From NCBI GenBank assembly GCA_015063725.1, contig SVTP01000023.1:1-39261 (forward strand): a stretch of 39,261 bases of DNA. Direction: 5' to 3'. The notes beneath the pieces were generated by a model, which did not search any database, was not told where the DNA came from, and was given only the letters and a program-made list of their open reading frames with translations. This DNA is from Oscillospiraceae bacterium. Lineage in GTDB: Bacteria; Bacillota; Clostridia; Oscillospirales; CAG-272. Of the stretch, positions 16,042 through 24,356 are shown in pieces; the first letter of the stretch is position 1; each line of letters starts with the position of its first letter. The position numbers and the translations under genes were made by a program.

Positions 16042-17322
16042 ATGAACTACGAACAAGCACTCGAATATATCCACTCGGTCAATTGGACCTTTTGCAAGCC
16101 AGGGCTTGCGCGCATCACCGCACTTTGTCGGGCTCTGGGAGATCCGCAAAAGGGGCTCCGATTTATTCATGTAGCGGGCACAAACGGCAAGGGCTCTACC
16201 TCTGCCATGCTCGCATCTATCCTGCAAAAGGCAGGCTACCGCACGGGGCTTTATACCTCTCCCTACATTCGCACCTTTTGCGAACGCATCCGCGTGGATG
16301 GGGAAAACATCCCACAAAACACACTTGCAACCCTCACCGAGCGCATCCGCCCCATTGCCGATAAAATGGCGGACAAGCCCACCGAATTCGAGCTCATCAC
16401 CGCGCTTGCCTTTGAGCATTTCTATCAAAGCAGATGCGACGTGGTGGTGTTAGAGGTTGGACTTGGCGGACGCTTGGATTCCACAAACGTTATTGAAAAT
16501 ACCGCGCTTTCTATTATCACAGGGATTGATTTTGACCACACCGCGCTCCTTGGCAACACCATAGAGGAGATTGCCGCGGAGAAGGCAGGCATCATCAAAG
16601 AGGGACGCCCTGTTTTGTTTGGCGGTGGCGAGGGGACTGCACGCGACACCGTTTGCGCAGTCGCGCGAGAAAAAAACGCACCCTTCTGTGTTGTTGACCG
16701 TTCTTCGTATGTGCAAAAGGAAACCTCTCTTGACGGCACGATCTTTGATTACACGCACTACACCGACTTGCATCTGCCCCTTTTGGGGGCTTATCAGCCC
16801 TACAATGCCACGCTTGTGCTGACGGCGATTGAGCTCTTGCGGGAGCAAGGCTTTGCCATTGACGAGCAAGCCGTGCGCCAAGGTCTTGCCGCGGTACGTT
16901 GGCCTGCGCGCTTTGAGCTGCTCTCGCGTGATCCTGTCATCCTCTACGACGGTGGACACAATCCCGAGGGCGTGCGTGCCGCCGTAGCAAGTGTGCAAAG
17001 TTACTTTGGCACGCAAAAGGTCAATCTTTTGAGCGGTGTGATGGCGGATAAGGATCGGGCTGAAATGATTGAAACAATGAAGCCCATTGTGGCACACGCC
17101 TTTGCGGTCACGCCAAACAATCCGCGTGCGCTCGCGGCAGAGGACTATGCCGCACAGTTGGCATACCATGGCATTCCTGCAACGTCCTATGCAAGCGTTG
17201 TCGAGGGCGTGAGAGCCGCCATAGAATTGAGCAAGCAAAAGGGGATACCGCTTCTCTGTCTCGGTTCGCTCTATCTCTATGAGGAAGTCGAAGCCGCCGT
17301 CCGTGCGTGTCTTCGACCTTGA
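16042..17322 (+). CDS. folC: Folylpolyglutamate / dihydrofolate synthase FolC
   Basis: FolC adds glutamate to folates (and to dihydropteroate in bifunctional forms), trapping them in the cell. The 426-residue Mur-ligase-family protein has the P-loop GTNGKGST near residue 46, YTSPY, VVLEVGLGGRLDSTN, GIDFDHTALLG and EKAGIIK, then the C-terminal domain with YDGGHNPEG. It starts 4 bases after folT, so uptake and retention of folate are expressed together under the riboswitch. Confidence 0.96.
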   Translation: MNYEQALEYIHSVNWTFCKPGLARITALCRALGDPQKGLRFIHVAGTNGKGSTSAMLASILQKAGYRTGLYTSPYIRTFCERIRVDGENIPQNTLATLTERIRPIADKMADKPTEFELITALAFEHFYQSRCDVVVLEVGLGGRLDSTNVIENTALSIITGIDFDHTALLGNTIEEIAAEKAGIIKEGRPVLFGGGEGTARDTVCAVAREKNAPFCVVDRSSYVQKETSLDGTIFDYTHYTDLHLPLLGAYQPYNATLVLTAIELLREQGFAIDEQAVRQGLAAVRWPARFELLSRDPVILYDGGHNPEGVRAAVASVQSYFGTQKVNLLSGVMADKDRAEMIETMKPIVAHAFAVTPNNPRALAAEDYAAQLAYHGIPATSYASVVEGVRAAIELSKQKGIPLLCLGSLYLYEEVEAAVRACLRP

Positions 17323-17330
17323 ATAAAAAC

Positions 17331-17371
17331 GTGAGTTCGAAACCATCCTCACGAAAAACAAAACTAAGGAG
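17331..17371 (+). promoter_or_regulatory. preQ1-I-like riboswitch before queT
   Basis: A compact H-type pseudoknot layout. Stem GTGAG (17331-17335) pairs with CTCAC (17348-17352) around a 12-base loop that starts TTC and ends CATC. An A-rich tail (17353-17363) leads into ACTAAGGAG, which contains the ribosome binding site (17366-17371). This matches the size and order of preQ1 class I riboswitches that hide the Shine-Dalgarno sequence. The downstream gene encodes a QueT-type transporter. The loop departs from the best-known examples, so the class call is less sure than the function. Confidence 0.68.
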
Positions 17372-17382
17372 AACCCCCAAAA

Positions 17383-17889
17383 ATGAAAAACACAAAAACG
17401 AGAAACACTCTCGTCTACATCACCGAGGCGAGCGCCATTGCTGCGCTTTACGTTGCCATCACCGTTGCCATCGGGCCCTTGGGCAGTGCCGCCATTCAGT
17501 GCCGCATTTCCGAGGCGATGTGCATCCTGCCCATCTTTACCCCTGCGGCGATCCCCGGGCTGACGATCGGTTGCCTGATTTCCAATTTTGCTACGGGTTG
17601 CCTTTGGCAGGACGTCCTCTTTGGCACACTCGCAACTCTGATAGGAGCAATCGGCGCGCGGCTTTTGCGTCGGGTATGGTGGCTGACACCGCTGCCCACT
17701 GTGTTGGCAAACACCTTTATTGTACCCTTTGTTCTTGCCTACGCCTATCACGCACCCGAAGGCATCGGCTTTTTGATGCTGACAGTTGGTATTGGTGAAG
17801 TGATTTCGGCATACGTGCTGGGAATTTGCCTCTATTTTGCACTTCGCAAAAACGCGCGTTACATTTTCAGAAACGCGAACAACGGATAA
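17383..17889 (+). CDS. queT: QueT-family queuosine-precursor ECF transporter S component
   Basis: The 168-residue membrane protein has about five hydrophobic helices and the QueT pattern AIQCRISEAMCILPIFTPAA followed by IPGLTIGCLISN and FGTLATLIGA. QueT S components are thought to take up queuosine precursors, such as preQ1 or queuine, for tRNA modification. The preQ1-I-like leader directly upstream supports this. The ATG at 17383 lies 11 bases after AAGGAG. It needs a shared ECF energising module encoded elsewhere. It may be read from the folT-folC transcript or its own promoter; I see no strong one in the 60-base gap. Confidence 0.92.
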   Translation: MKNTKTRNTLVYITEASAIAALYVAITVAIGPLGSAAIQCRISEAMCILPIFTPAAIPGLTIGCLISNFATGCLWQDVLFGTLATLIGAIGARLLRRVWWLTPLPTVLANTFIVPFVLAYAYHAPEGIGFLMLTVGIGEVISAYVLGICLYFALRKNARYIFRNANNG

Positions 17890-17917
17890 AAGACCAAAAT
17901 GAAAGGAGGTCGCGTAT

Positions 17918-19261
17918 ATGGAACTTGATATTATCTTACCCACATCGGTCTCGCATGCGCTGTCCGTATTGGAAGCCTGCGGCTATGAGGCGTATATTGT
18001 TGGCGGCTGTGTGCGCGATAGCCTTCTTGGTCGCACCCCCAACGATTGGGATATTACCACAAACGCCACTCCCGACGAAATGAAGGCTTGCTTTGCTGAT
18101 TTTCGCGTTATTGAAACGGGCATCCGCCACGGCACCTTGACGGTGATCATGGACGGCATCCAGCTTGAGATCACCACCTACCGCAACGACGGCGAATATC
18201 TGGACAACCGCCACCCCGTACAGGTGACCTTCTCCAAAAAAGTCGAGGACGATCTCGCACGCCGCGACTTTACCGTCAACGCCATGGCGTATCATCCCCA
18301 AAAGGGACTTGTCGATCTGTTTGGCGGCAGAGAGGATCTGCAAGCCAAGGTCATTCGGTGCGTTGGGGATGCCAAAACGCGATTTGAGGAGGATGGGCTT
18401 CGCATTCTGCGTGCCATCCGCTTTGCATCCGTTCTGAATTTTGAGATTGCCGAGGATACCGCAAACGCGATACACACCTGCCGTGAGCTCCTTTCGGGCA
18501 TTGCCGCCGAGAGAGTGCGCGAGGAGTTCTGCAAGCTGATCTGTGGCAGCGGTGCGGTGCGTATTCTGCGTGAATATATCGACGTTATTGCCGTTTTTCT
18601 ACCCGAGCTGGAGAGATGCGTCGGCTTTGAGCAAAACACAAAATACCATTGCTACGACGTCTTTGAGCATACCTTGCAAGCGGTAGCGCTTTGCGATAGC
18701 GACGATCTGATCACCCGTCTGGGTGTTCTTTTGCACGATATTGGCAAGCCCATGTGTTATACCGAGGACGAGCAGGGCGGACATTTCAAAGGGCACGCGC
18801 CCGTGGGGGTGGAGATTACCCGTGAAATTTTGTCGCGCCTGCGCTTTGACAACGAGACGGTGCGCCGCATGGAGCTGTTGGTCGAGTGGCACGATATTCC
18901 GCTTTCCGCCGAGAAAAAGAGAGTCAAGCGACTGATGCAAAAAATATCGGATGCAGACATTCTGCGACTGTTGGAGATCAAGCGCTGCGACCGCTTGGCA
19001 CACGCCCCCGACTATCGGGAGCTGCCGCCCGAGTTGAAGCTGATCCCTGCGGTCATGGACGAGATCCGCGCCGAGGACGCCTGCCTTTCTTTGCGCACCC
19101 TTGCCGTAGGCGGTGACGACTTGATGGCGCTCGGTGTTCCCAAGGGCAAAGCAGTCGGGCAGATGCTGCAAATCCTTCTTGACGAGGTCATTGAGGAACG
19201 CCTGCCCAACGAAAAAGAGGCTCTTATCGGTTTTGCAGAGGAGCACATAAAAAAAGCATAA
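17918..19261 (+). CDS. cca: CCA tRNA nucleotidyltransferase with HD domain
   Basis: The 447-residue class II nucleotidyltransferase builds or repairs the CCA tail of tRNAs. The head domain has YIVGGCVRDSLLG and TPNDWDITTNATP at about residues 25-50, then GTLTVIMDG. The RRDFTVNAMAY and RILRAIRFA motifs of CCA/poly(A) polymerases follow. An HD domain with LLHDIGKP lies near residue 270. AAAGGAGGT precedes the ATG. Both tRNAs in this window already encode CCA, so here the enzyme probably acts largely in repair or on other tRNAs. Poly(A) polymerase activity cannot be excluded from sequence alone. Confidence 0.93.
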   Translation: MELDIILPTSVSHALSVLEACGYEAYIVGGCVRDSLLGRTPNDWDITTNATPDEMKACFADFRVIETGIRHGTLTVIMDGIQLEITTYRNDGEYLDNRHPVQVTFSKKVEDDLARRDFTVNAMAYHPQKGLVDLFGGREDLQAKVIRCVGDAKTRFEEDGLRILRAIRFASVLNFEIAEDTANAIHTCRELLSGIAAERVREEFCKLICGSGAVRILREYIDVIAVFLPELERCVGFEQNTKYHCYDVFEHTLQAVALCDSDDLITRLGVLLHDIGKPMCYTEDEQGGHFKGHAPVGVEITREILSRLRFDNETVRRMELLVEWHDIPLSAEKKRVKRLMQKISDADILRLLEIKRCDRLAHAPDYRELPPELKLIPAVMDEIRAEDACLSLRTLAVGGDDLMALGVPKGKAVGQMLQILLDEVIEERLPNEKEALIGFAEEHIKKA

Positions 19262-19292
19262 GCAATTCGGTTTGAATTGCTTATGCTTTTTT
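19256..19292. terminator. Bidirectional terminator between cca and the 19295 gene
   Basis: A 13-bp perfect stem (19256-19268 with 19274-19286) with a GGTTT loop, followed by TTTTTT on the plus strand and preceded by AAAAAA. It overlaps the cca stop codon and closes both converging units. Confidence 0.88.
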
Positions 19293-19294
19293 GT

Positions 19295-19807
19295 TTATTC
19301 TTCTGTGTCGCTCACAAAGAACGAGAAACGAAGATTGCCTGTGTAGGTATCGGTTTTGAGAATGTCCTTTTGGTCAATGCGAACAAAGCCGCTCTGCTCA
19401 CCCTCTTGTGTAAAGATGGCAAACACGTCACCGCTCGCGAGAGCCTGTTCGGTGTTGGCAGTGGAATACACCTGATAGGGGAGCGTTGAGGTTCCGTCGG
19501 AGCCTTGCAGAACAAAAACACCGTTGTCGCCGTAAACGCGCACGCAAATTTGTCTGCCGTCAAGGGAAAGGACCTCGGGAACGCTGATGGTGAATTCCTT
19601 ATCCACAAAATCGCTCTCGCTGGTGCGTTGCAGATCATCAGCAGTAATGCCTGTGGGAACGACGACCGAGTAGGTAGGTGTGTTGGTTGCAATCACGGTT
19701 GCCGAAACAGTGGAGCTTTGCGGCTCCTCTGCATAAAGTGTGAGCGTCATAGCACCAAGAAGGAGGAGTATTGCACACAAGGAAACGATTTTAAATGTCA
19801 TTTTCAT
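19295..19807 (-). CDS. Small secreted protein sharing the C-terminal domain of the RCC1 protein
   Basis: The 170-residue product has a signal peptide (basic MKMTFK, hydrophobic SLCAILLLLGAMTLTLYA, cut near residue 26). A single beta-rich domain follows, with PTYSVVVPTGI, DLQRTSESD, LPYQVYSTA, FAIFTQEG, WIR-like FVRIDQ and a closing YTGNLRFSF. The same order of motifs forms the last 130 residues of the gene just upstream (19821-21515). The pattern resembles small sandwich domains of Clostridia surface proteins. Function unknown. AAGGAGG (8 bases before the ATG) overlaps the stop of the RCC1 gene; the 13-base gap implies one operon. Confidence 0.8.
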   Translation of the reverse strand: MKMTFKIVSLCAILLLLGAMTLTLYAEEPQSSTVSATVIATNTPTYSVVVPTGITADDLQRTSESDFVDKEFTISVPEVLSLDGRQICVRVYGDNGVFVLQGSDGTSTLPYQVYSTANTEQALASGDVFAIFTQEGEQSGFVRIDQKDILKTDTYTGNLRFSFFVSDTEE

Positions 19808-19820
19808 GTCCAAGCCCTCC

Positions 19821-21515
19821 TTAGTTTTCAATATCAACAGCGGAATAACGGAAGGTTACAACGCCGTTGTAAACGCCCGATCTTGTAATCAGGCTTTGGT
19901 CTACGCGAATCCATGTTTGAACACTGCCGCTTTGGGTAAAGGTTGCCAAAACGCCACCGTTTTGAACGGGATCCTGCGCATCTGCCTCTGTCAGAATTTC
20001 AAAGGGAAGTCGTGTTCCGTTTCCGTCATGCAAATAGAAGCTGTCGCCATCGCCGGCCTCAACCGACAAAACGATCTCCTTTTCGCCAAACAGATTGGTG
20101 ACGTTCATGGCTTCAATCACAAAGCCTTCCTTTACGGCATAACGGTTGGGATCGTCCGCATCGGTCTGGCGCAATTCTCCTACGTTGATGGAGGAGGGGA
20201 TCGCGATGGCATACGTGGGAGCAGGGACGGTTGCGCGGAAGGTCATGGGAACGTCCTTTACAAAGGGGAGGTTGCCCGAGTTGAATGCAGAACCGTTTGA
20301 AAGCATCACCTTTTGCGGTGTTGCCGTTGCATTGTCCACACTGCCGTTGCCGAGCTGACCTCGGGAGTTGTCACCCCACGTCCAAACCGAGCCGTCCTGT
20401 GCAATCATTGCGCCGTTTTGATATCCTGCTGCAATGGCACTGGCAACGGGGGCTTGTGCGGCGCCCTCAAACAAAGGGGCAAAGGTGTTGGTTATAGAGC
20501 CGGTATCGTTCGGGATACGTGCACCTGCGACATAGACCTTTCCGTCGGCGCTGAGCAAAACGGTCTGCTGATCGGATACCGCAACAGATATGATGTTGCG
20601 TGCGGATGTGTCGGTGATCTTGAAACGCATGGAAGGATCGGTGTCAGTCGTTGCGTTTCCGTACTGACCTTGCTTGTTCCAGCCCATAAAGCCAACGGTG
20701 CCGTCATTCAAAAGGAATGCGGAGTGGTTTACACTCAAGGCAACGGCATCAATTGGTGTTGTGGTTTTGGTGTCGGGAAGAACGGTAGGAACTTGAGAAG
20801 TGTTTTCCTGATCTGCCGTACCCAACACACTGTTCTTTACGCTACCCCACAGGTAGGCTTTGTTGTTGACGTCAACGGCAATTGCCGACTCGTGTCCTGC
20901 GCTGATCTGTGTAATGAACACAGTGCTCAAAGCTGTAATCGGGGTGGGAGTTGCGGAGTAGGTAGCACTGTTTGCAAGCTCATAGCCGAGTTGCAAACGG
21001 TTGTTTGCGCCAAAGGAGTAGACTTGTCCGCCCTCTGTCAGAGCAAGCGAGAAATAACGTCCTGCCGAAACGGAGATGACATTCTTGTTTCTCAGGGCTT
21101 CTACAAGAGTGGGAGCGGTAACGGTGAGCCCACCGTTGTCAATTCCCAATTGTCCGTATGCATTGTTGCCCCATGCGTAAACGTTGCCGTCGGAGCCGAT
21201 GACAAGTACGTGGTCGGCGCCGGCGCTGATAGCAGTGGATTTGACGGTGCCGGGCAATTCGATTTGTACGGGATTGGTGATATTGGTGCCTCTTTCGGCG
21301 GTTTGTGCATCGCCAAGAACACCGTAGTAATTGTCACCCCAACCCCAAACTTCGCCGGTGGCAGTTTGTACCACTATAAACTTATCGCCAACCGAAATGC
21401 TGGGAGTGGAGGATACGGGAGATGCTGTAGTGGAGAGTGTGAAAACGGAAAGAAGCGTTAGCAATACCGAAAGAGAAATCAGTATGCATAACGCGCGTTT
21501 TGCGCAGAGTCGCAT
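19821..21515 (-). CDS. Secreted RCC1-repeat beta-propeller protein
   Basis: The 564-residue protein has a signal peptide (about residues 1-31), then seven RCC1-type repeats of about 50-60 residues. They are recognisable by GEVWGWGDNYYGVLG, GNVYAWGNNAYGQLG, GQVYSFGANNRLQLG, KAYLWGSVKNSVLG, GTVGFMGWNKQGQYG, a degenerate sixth (GKVYVAG) and GSVWTWGDNSRGQLG. Seven repeats would close one propeller. Residues from about 430 to the end form a separate domain also found alone in the next gene. RCC1 propellers mediate protein contacts; bacterial secreted ones are mostly uncharacterised. AAGGAG lies 9 bases before the ATG. It begins 32 bases after alaS with no clear terminator, so read-through from alaS is likely. 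Confidence 0.87.
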   Translation of the reverse strand: MRLCAKRALCILISLSVLLTLLSVFTLSTTASPVSSTPSISVGDKFIVVQTATGEVWGWGDNYYGVLGDAQTAERGTNITNPVQIELPGTVKSTAISAGADHVLVIGSDGNVYAWGNNAYGQLGIDNGGLTVTAPTLVEALRNKNVISVSAGRYFSLALTEGGQVYSFGANNRLQLGYELANSATYSATPTPITALSTVFITQISAGHESAIAVDVNNKAYLWGSVKNSVLGTADQENTSQVPTVLPDTKTTTPIDAVALSVNHSAFLLNDGTVGFMGWNKQGQYGNATTDTDPSMRFKITDTSARNIISVAVSDQQTVLLSADGKVYVAGARIPNDTGSITNTFAPLFEGAAQAPVASAIAAGYQNGAMIAQDGSVWTWGDNSRGQLGNGSVDNATATPQKVMLSNGSAFNSGNLPFVKDVPMTFRATVPAPTYAIAIPSSINVGELRQTDADDPNRYAVKEGFVIEAMNVTNLFGEKEIVLSVEAGDGDSFYLHDGNGTRLPFEILTEADAQDPVQNGGVLATFTQSGSVQTWIRVDQSLITRSGVYNGVVTFRYSAVDIEN

Positions 21516-21547
21516 AATCAGGTTCTCCTTTAAAATGTTTTTGTTTT

Positions 21548-24178
21548 TTATTTGAGCATTCCTGCGAGAGTTGTTTGAGCTGCGGCAAGTGCCTCGGTGA
21601 TCTTGTCGGTGTCACGTCCGCCTGCCATTGCGTTGTCGGGGCGTCCGCCGCCCTTACCGCCGGTAACGGCTGCAACAGCTCCCACCAGCTTGCCTGCGTG
21701 TGCGCCTTTGGCTACGGCATCCTTACCTGCAACGCAAAGGAAGTTGAGCTTGCCTTCGGGTGCGATTGCAAGAACGGCAACAACGTCATCGTAGCGAGCC
21801 TTGATCTCGTCTGCAAGAGAACGAGCGGCATCGGCTTGCATGTTGCCCATATCAGCGGCAACGAGACGAACAGCGCCAACATTGATCGCTTCTGCCATAA
21901 TGCTATCGAGCTTGGATGCGGCGATCTTGGAGTTGAGAGATTCGATTTCTTTCTTCATAGCCGAGATCTCGTTCTGCATTTGTGCTGCGCGTTTTGCAAG
22001 ATCTGCGGGCTTTTGTACCTTCATTTCCTTTGCGGTCTCGGCAATGAGAGCGTTCTTTTCTGCCAAGAGACGGAGCACGCCCTCGCCCGTAGTAGCCTCA
22101 ATGCGGCGTACGCCTGCGGCTACAGAGGACTCGGAAAGGATCTTGAAGAGCCCGATCTTTGCGGTGTTATCTACGTGTGTACCGCCGCAGAACTCAACCG
22201 AGTTTTCACCCATGCGAACAACGCGAACGATCTTGCCGTACTTCTCGCCAAACAGAGCCATCGCACCAAGCTTCTTTGCCTCGTCAATGGGCATCTCGGT
22301 CATCGAGCCGATCTGACCTGCAAGGATCTCAAGGTTTACAAGGTTTTCAACTGCTGCAATCTCCTCTGCACTCATGCCCGAGAAGTGGGTAAAGTCAAAG
22401 CGGCAAACAGTATCGGAAACGTAAGAGCCGGATTGCTCAACGTGGTTGCCAAGCACGCGACGGAGCGCGGACTGCAACAGGTGGCAAGCCGAGTGGTTAC
22501 GCATAATTGCCTCGCGGCGGTGTGCGTCAACGGTTGCCTGAACGGTATCGCCAACCTTGAGTGTGCCGTTTGCAACGGTAGCAAGGTGGATATAAATGCC
22601 GTCGGTCTTTTTGGTGTCGGTAACGGTCAATTCAACGGTTTCGGTTGTAATGACACCCGTGTCACCGATCTGACCGCCGCCCTCACCGTAGAAGGGAGTG
22701 GTGTCAAGAATAACGGTGCAGTCGCCCTCGGATACTTCGTTTACAGACATATCGTCAACGAGGATGGCGAGAACCTTTGCATCTGCCGCCATATTGTCAT
22801 AACCGACGAACTTGGTTGCGGGAATGTCTGCCAAGAGGTTCTTGGAAGCATCCGACCAACCGCTGATGTTGGCGCGCGCCTCGCGAGCGCGAACCTTTTG
22901 CTCTTGCATGAGTTCAGCAAAACGTGCCTCGTCGATGGCAAGACCTGCTTCCTCGGCGATCTCACGGGTGAGGTCGATGGGGAAACCGTAGGTATCGTAA
23001 AGCTTGAATACGTCCTCGCCGGAAAGGGTGGTGAGGTTGTTGTTCTTTGCATCTTCGACAAGCTTGTTGAGAATGGAAAGACCTGCATCAATGGTCGCGT
23101 CAAAGCGCTCTTCTTCCATTGCGATGACCTTGAGGATATAGTCCTTCTTTTCAGCCAGTTCGGGGTAAGCACCCTCGGATTCGCCAATGGCGATGACGCC
23201 AAGCTCGGGCAGGAAGGAGCGGTTGATGCCAAGGAGCTTGCCGTGGCGGCAAGCGCGGCGCAGGATGCGGCGAAGAACGTAGCCGCGGCCCTCGTTGGAG
23301 GGGATAACGCCGTCGGAGATCATAAAGGTTGCGGAGCGGATGTGGTCGGTAACAACGCGGATGGAAATATCGGTGTTTTTATCCTTGCCGTATTCCTTGC
23401 CCGCAATAGAGCAGACCGTATCAAGCACCTTGCGAATGGTGTCAACCTCGAACATATTGTCTACACCCTGCATAACGCAAGCGAGACGCTCAAGGCCCAT
23501 ACCGGTGTCGATGTTCTTTTGTGCCAGCTCGGTGTAGGTGCCGTCACCCATGTTGTTGAACTGTGAGAACACATTGTTCCAAATTTCCATAAAGCGGTCG
23601 CAGTCACAACCGGGTTTGCAATCGGGGGAGCCGCAGCCATACTTGATGCCGCGGTCAAAATAGATCTCGGAGCAGGGGCCGCAAGGACCTGTGCCGTGCT
23701 CCCAGAAGTTGTCAGCTTTGCCAAGACGCACGATGTGTGCAGGGTTTACGCCAACCTTGTTGACCCAAATTTCATACGCCTGCTCGTCCTCCTCGTAAAT
23801 AGAGGGCCAGAGAAGGTCGGTGGGGATCTCAAGTGTTTCGGTCAAAAACTCCCACGCCCACGGGATTGCCTGATCCTTAAAGTAATCGCCAAAGGAGAAG
23901 TTGCCAAGCATTTCAAAGAAGGTGCCGTGGCGAGCGGTATGACCAACGCGCTCAAGGTCGGGGGTGCGGATGCACTTTTGGCAAGTGGTTACGCGGTGGC
24001 GAGGGGGCTCCTCTTCACCCGTGAAAAACTTTTTCATGGGTGCCATGCCCGAGTTGATGAGCAACAGGGATTTGTCATTGATCGGAACGAGCGGAAAAGA
24101 GGGCAGACGGAGATGTCCTTTGGACTCAAAGAATGCCAAATACTTTTCGCGCAGTTCGTTAAGGGATGTCCATTTCAT
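21548..24178 (-). CDS. alaS: Alanyl-tRNA synthetase
   Basis: The 876-residue class II synthetase charges tRNA-Ala. The catalytic domain begins with MKWTSLNELREKYLAFFESK and has SLLLINSGMAPMK, FFEMLGNFSFGDYFK and the GCGSPDCKPGCDC-rich insertion. The editing domain has the zinc ligands HSACH near residue 562 and CGGTH near 662. The C-terminal oligomerisation domain ends with GGKGGGRPDNAMAGG. The ATG at 24178 is chosen from family alignment (MKWT); upstream codons overlap the promoter. The leader is only about 40 bases, so no T-box is present. Confidence 0.97.
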   Translation of the reverse strand: MKWTSLNELREKYLAFFESKGHLRLPSFPLVPINDKSLLLINSGMAPMKKFFTGEEEPPRHRVTTCQKCIRTPDLERVGHTARHGTFFEMLGNFSFGDYFKDQAIPWAWEFLTETLEIPTDLLWPSIYEEDEQAYEIWVNKVGVNPAHIVRLGKADNFWEHGTGPCGPCSEIYFDRGIKYGCGSPDCKPGCDCDRFMEIWNNVFSQFNNMGDGTYTELAQKNIDTGMGLERLACVMQGVDNMFEVDTIRKVLDTVCSIAGKEYGKDKNTDISIRVVTDHIRSATFMISDGVIPSNEGRGYVLRRILRRACRHGKLLGINRSFLPELGVIAIGESEGAYPELAEKKDYILKVIAMEEERFDATIDAGLSILNKLVEDAKNNNLTTLSGEDVFKLYDTYGFPIDLTREIAEEAGLAIDEARFAELMQEQKVRAREARANISGWSDASKNLLADIPATKFVGYDNMAADAKVLAILVDDMSVNEVSEGDCTVILDTTPFYGEGGGQIGDTGVITTETVELTVTDTKKTDGIYIHLATVANGTLKVGDTVQATVDAHRREAIMRNHSACHLLQSALRRVLGNHVEQSGSYVSDTVCRFDFTHFSGMSAEEIAAVENLVNLEILAGQIGSMTEMPIDEAKKLGAMALFGEKYGKIVRVVRMGENSVEFCGGTHVDNTAKIGLFKILSESSVAAGVRRIEATTGEGVLRLLAEKNALIAETAKEMKVQKPADLAKRAAQMQNEISAMKKEIESLNSKIAASKLDSIMAEAINVGAVRLVAADMGNMQADAARSLADEIKARYDDVVAVLAIAPEGKLNFLCVAGKDAVAKGAHAGKLVGAVAAVTGGKGGGRPDNAMAGGRDTDKITEALAAAQTTLAGMLK

Positions 24179-24223
24179 AGGGGTTGTCCTTTCGATTGAT
24201 TCGATAAATTTGCATACGTAGCA

Positions 24224-24252
24224 AGTATAACACAAATTCGCTAACTTGTCAA
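24224..24252 (-). promoter_or_regulatory. Promoter of alaS
   Basis: On the minus strand, TTGACA (24252-24247), a 17-base spacer and TATACT (24229-24224). Confidence 0.85.
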
Positions 24253-24315
24253 TTCTTTTATATAAAAAAGTAGAAAGTTGGCGCAAAAAAGCCTTGAAAA
24301 AGAGAAAGAAAACAA

Positions 24316-24352
24316 CCGCTGAGGAACCTTACGAAACCTCAGCGGCGTTTTT
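24316..24352. terminator. Terminator after the GNAT gene
   Basis: CCGCTGAGG (24316-24324) pairs with CCTCAGCGG (24337-24345) around a 12-base loop. T-rich runs lie on both sides: GTTTTTACG on plus, TTGTTTTC on minus. The minus orientation ends the acetyltransferase transcript just before the alaS promoter. Confidence 0.8.
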
Positions 24353-24356
24353 ACGT

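Noticed and set aside
16450-17943. 497-codon minus-strand frame
   Set aside because: Antisense to folC, queT and the preQ1-like leader; cannot be coding along with these.
20313-21461. 382-codon plus-strand frame, Cys/Gly/Val-rich
   Set aside because: Antisense to the RCC1 gene; its repetitive composition mirrors the RCC1 repeats, and it has no ribosome binding site.
21575-23566. 663-codon open frame on the plus strand
   Set aside because: It is antisense to alaS, whose motifs and length are unmistakable; the long frame reflects codon bias of alaS.
24179-24223. T-box riboswitch ahead of alaS
   Set aside because: The transcript leader is only about 40 bases, too short for a T-box, and no T-box sequence is present.
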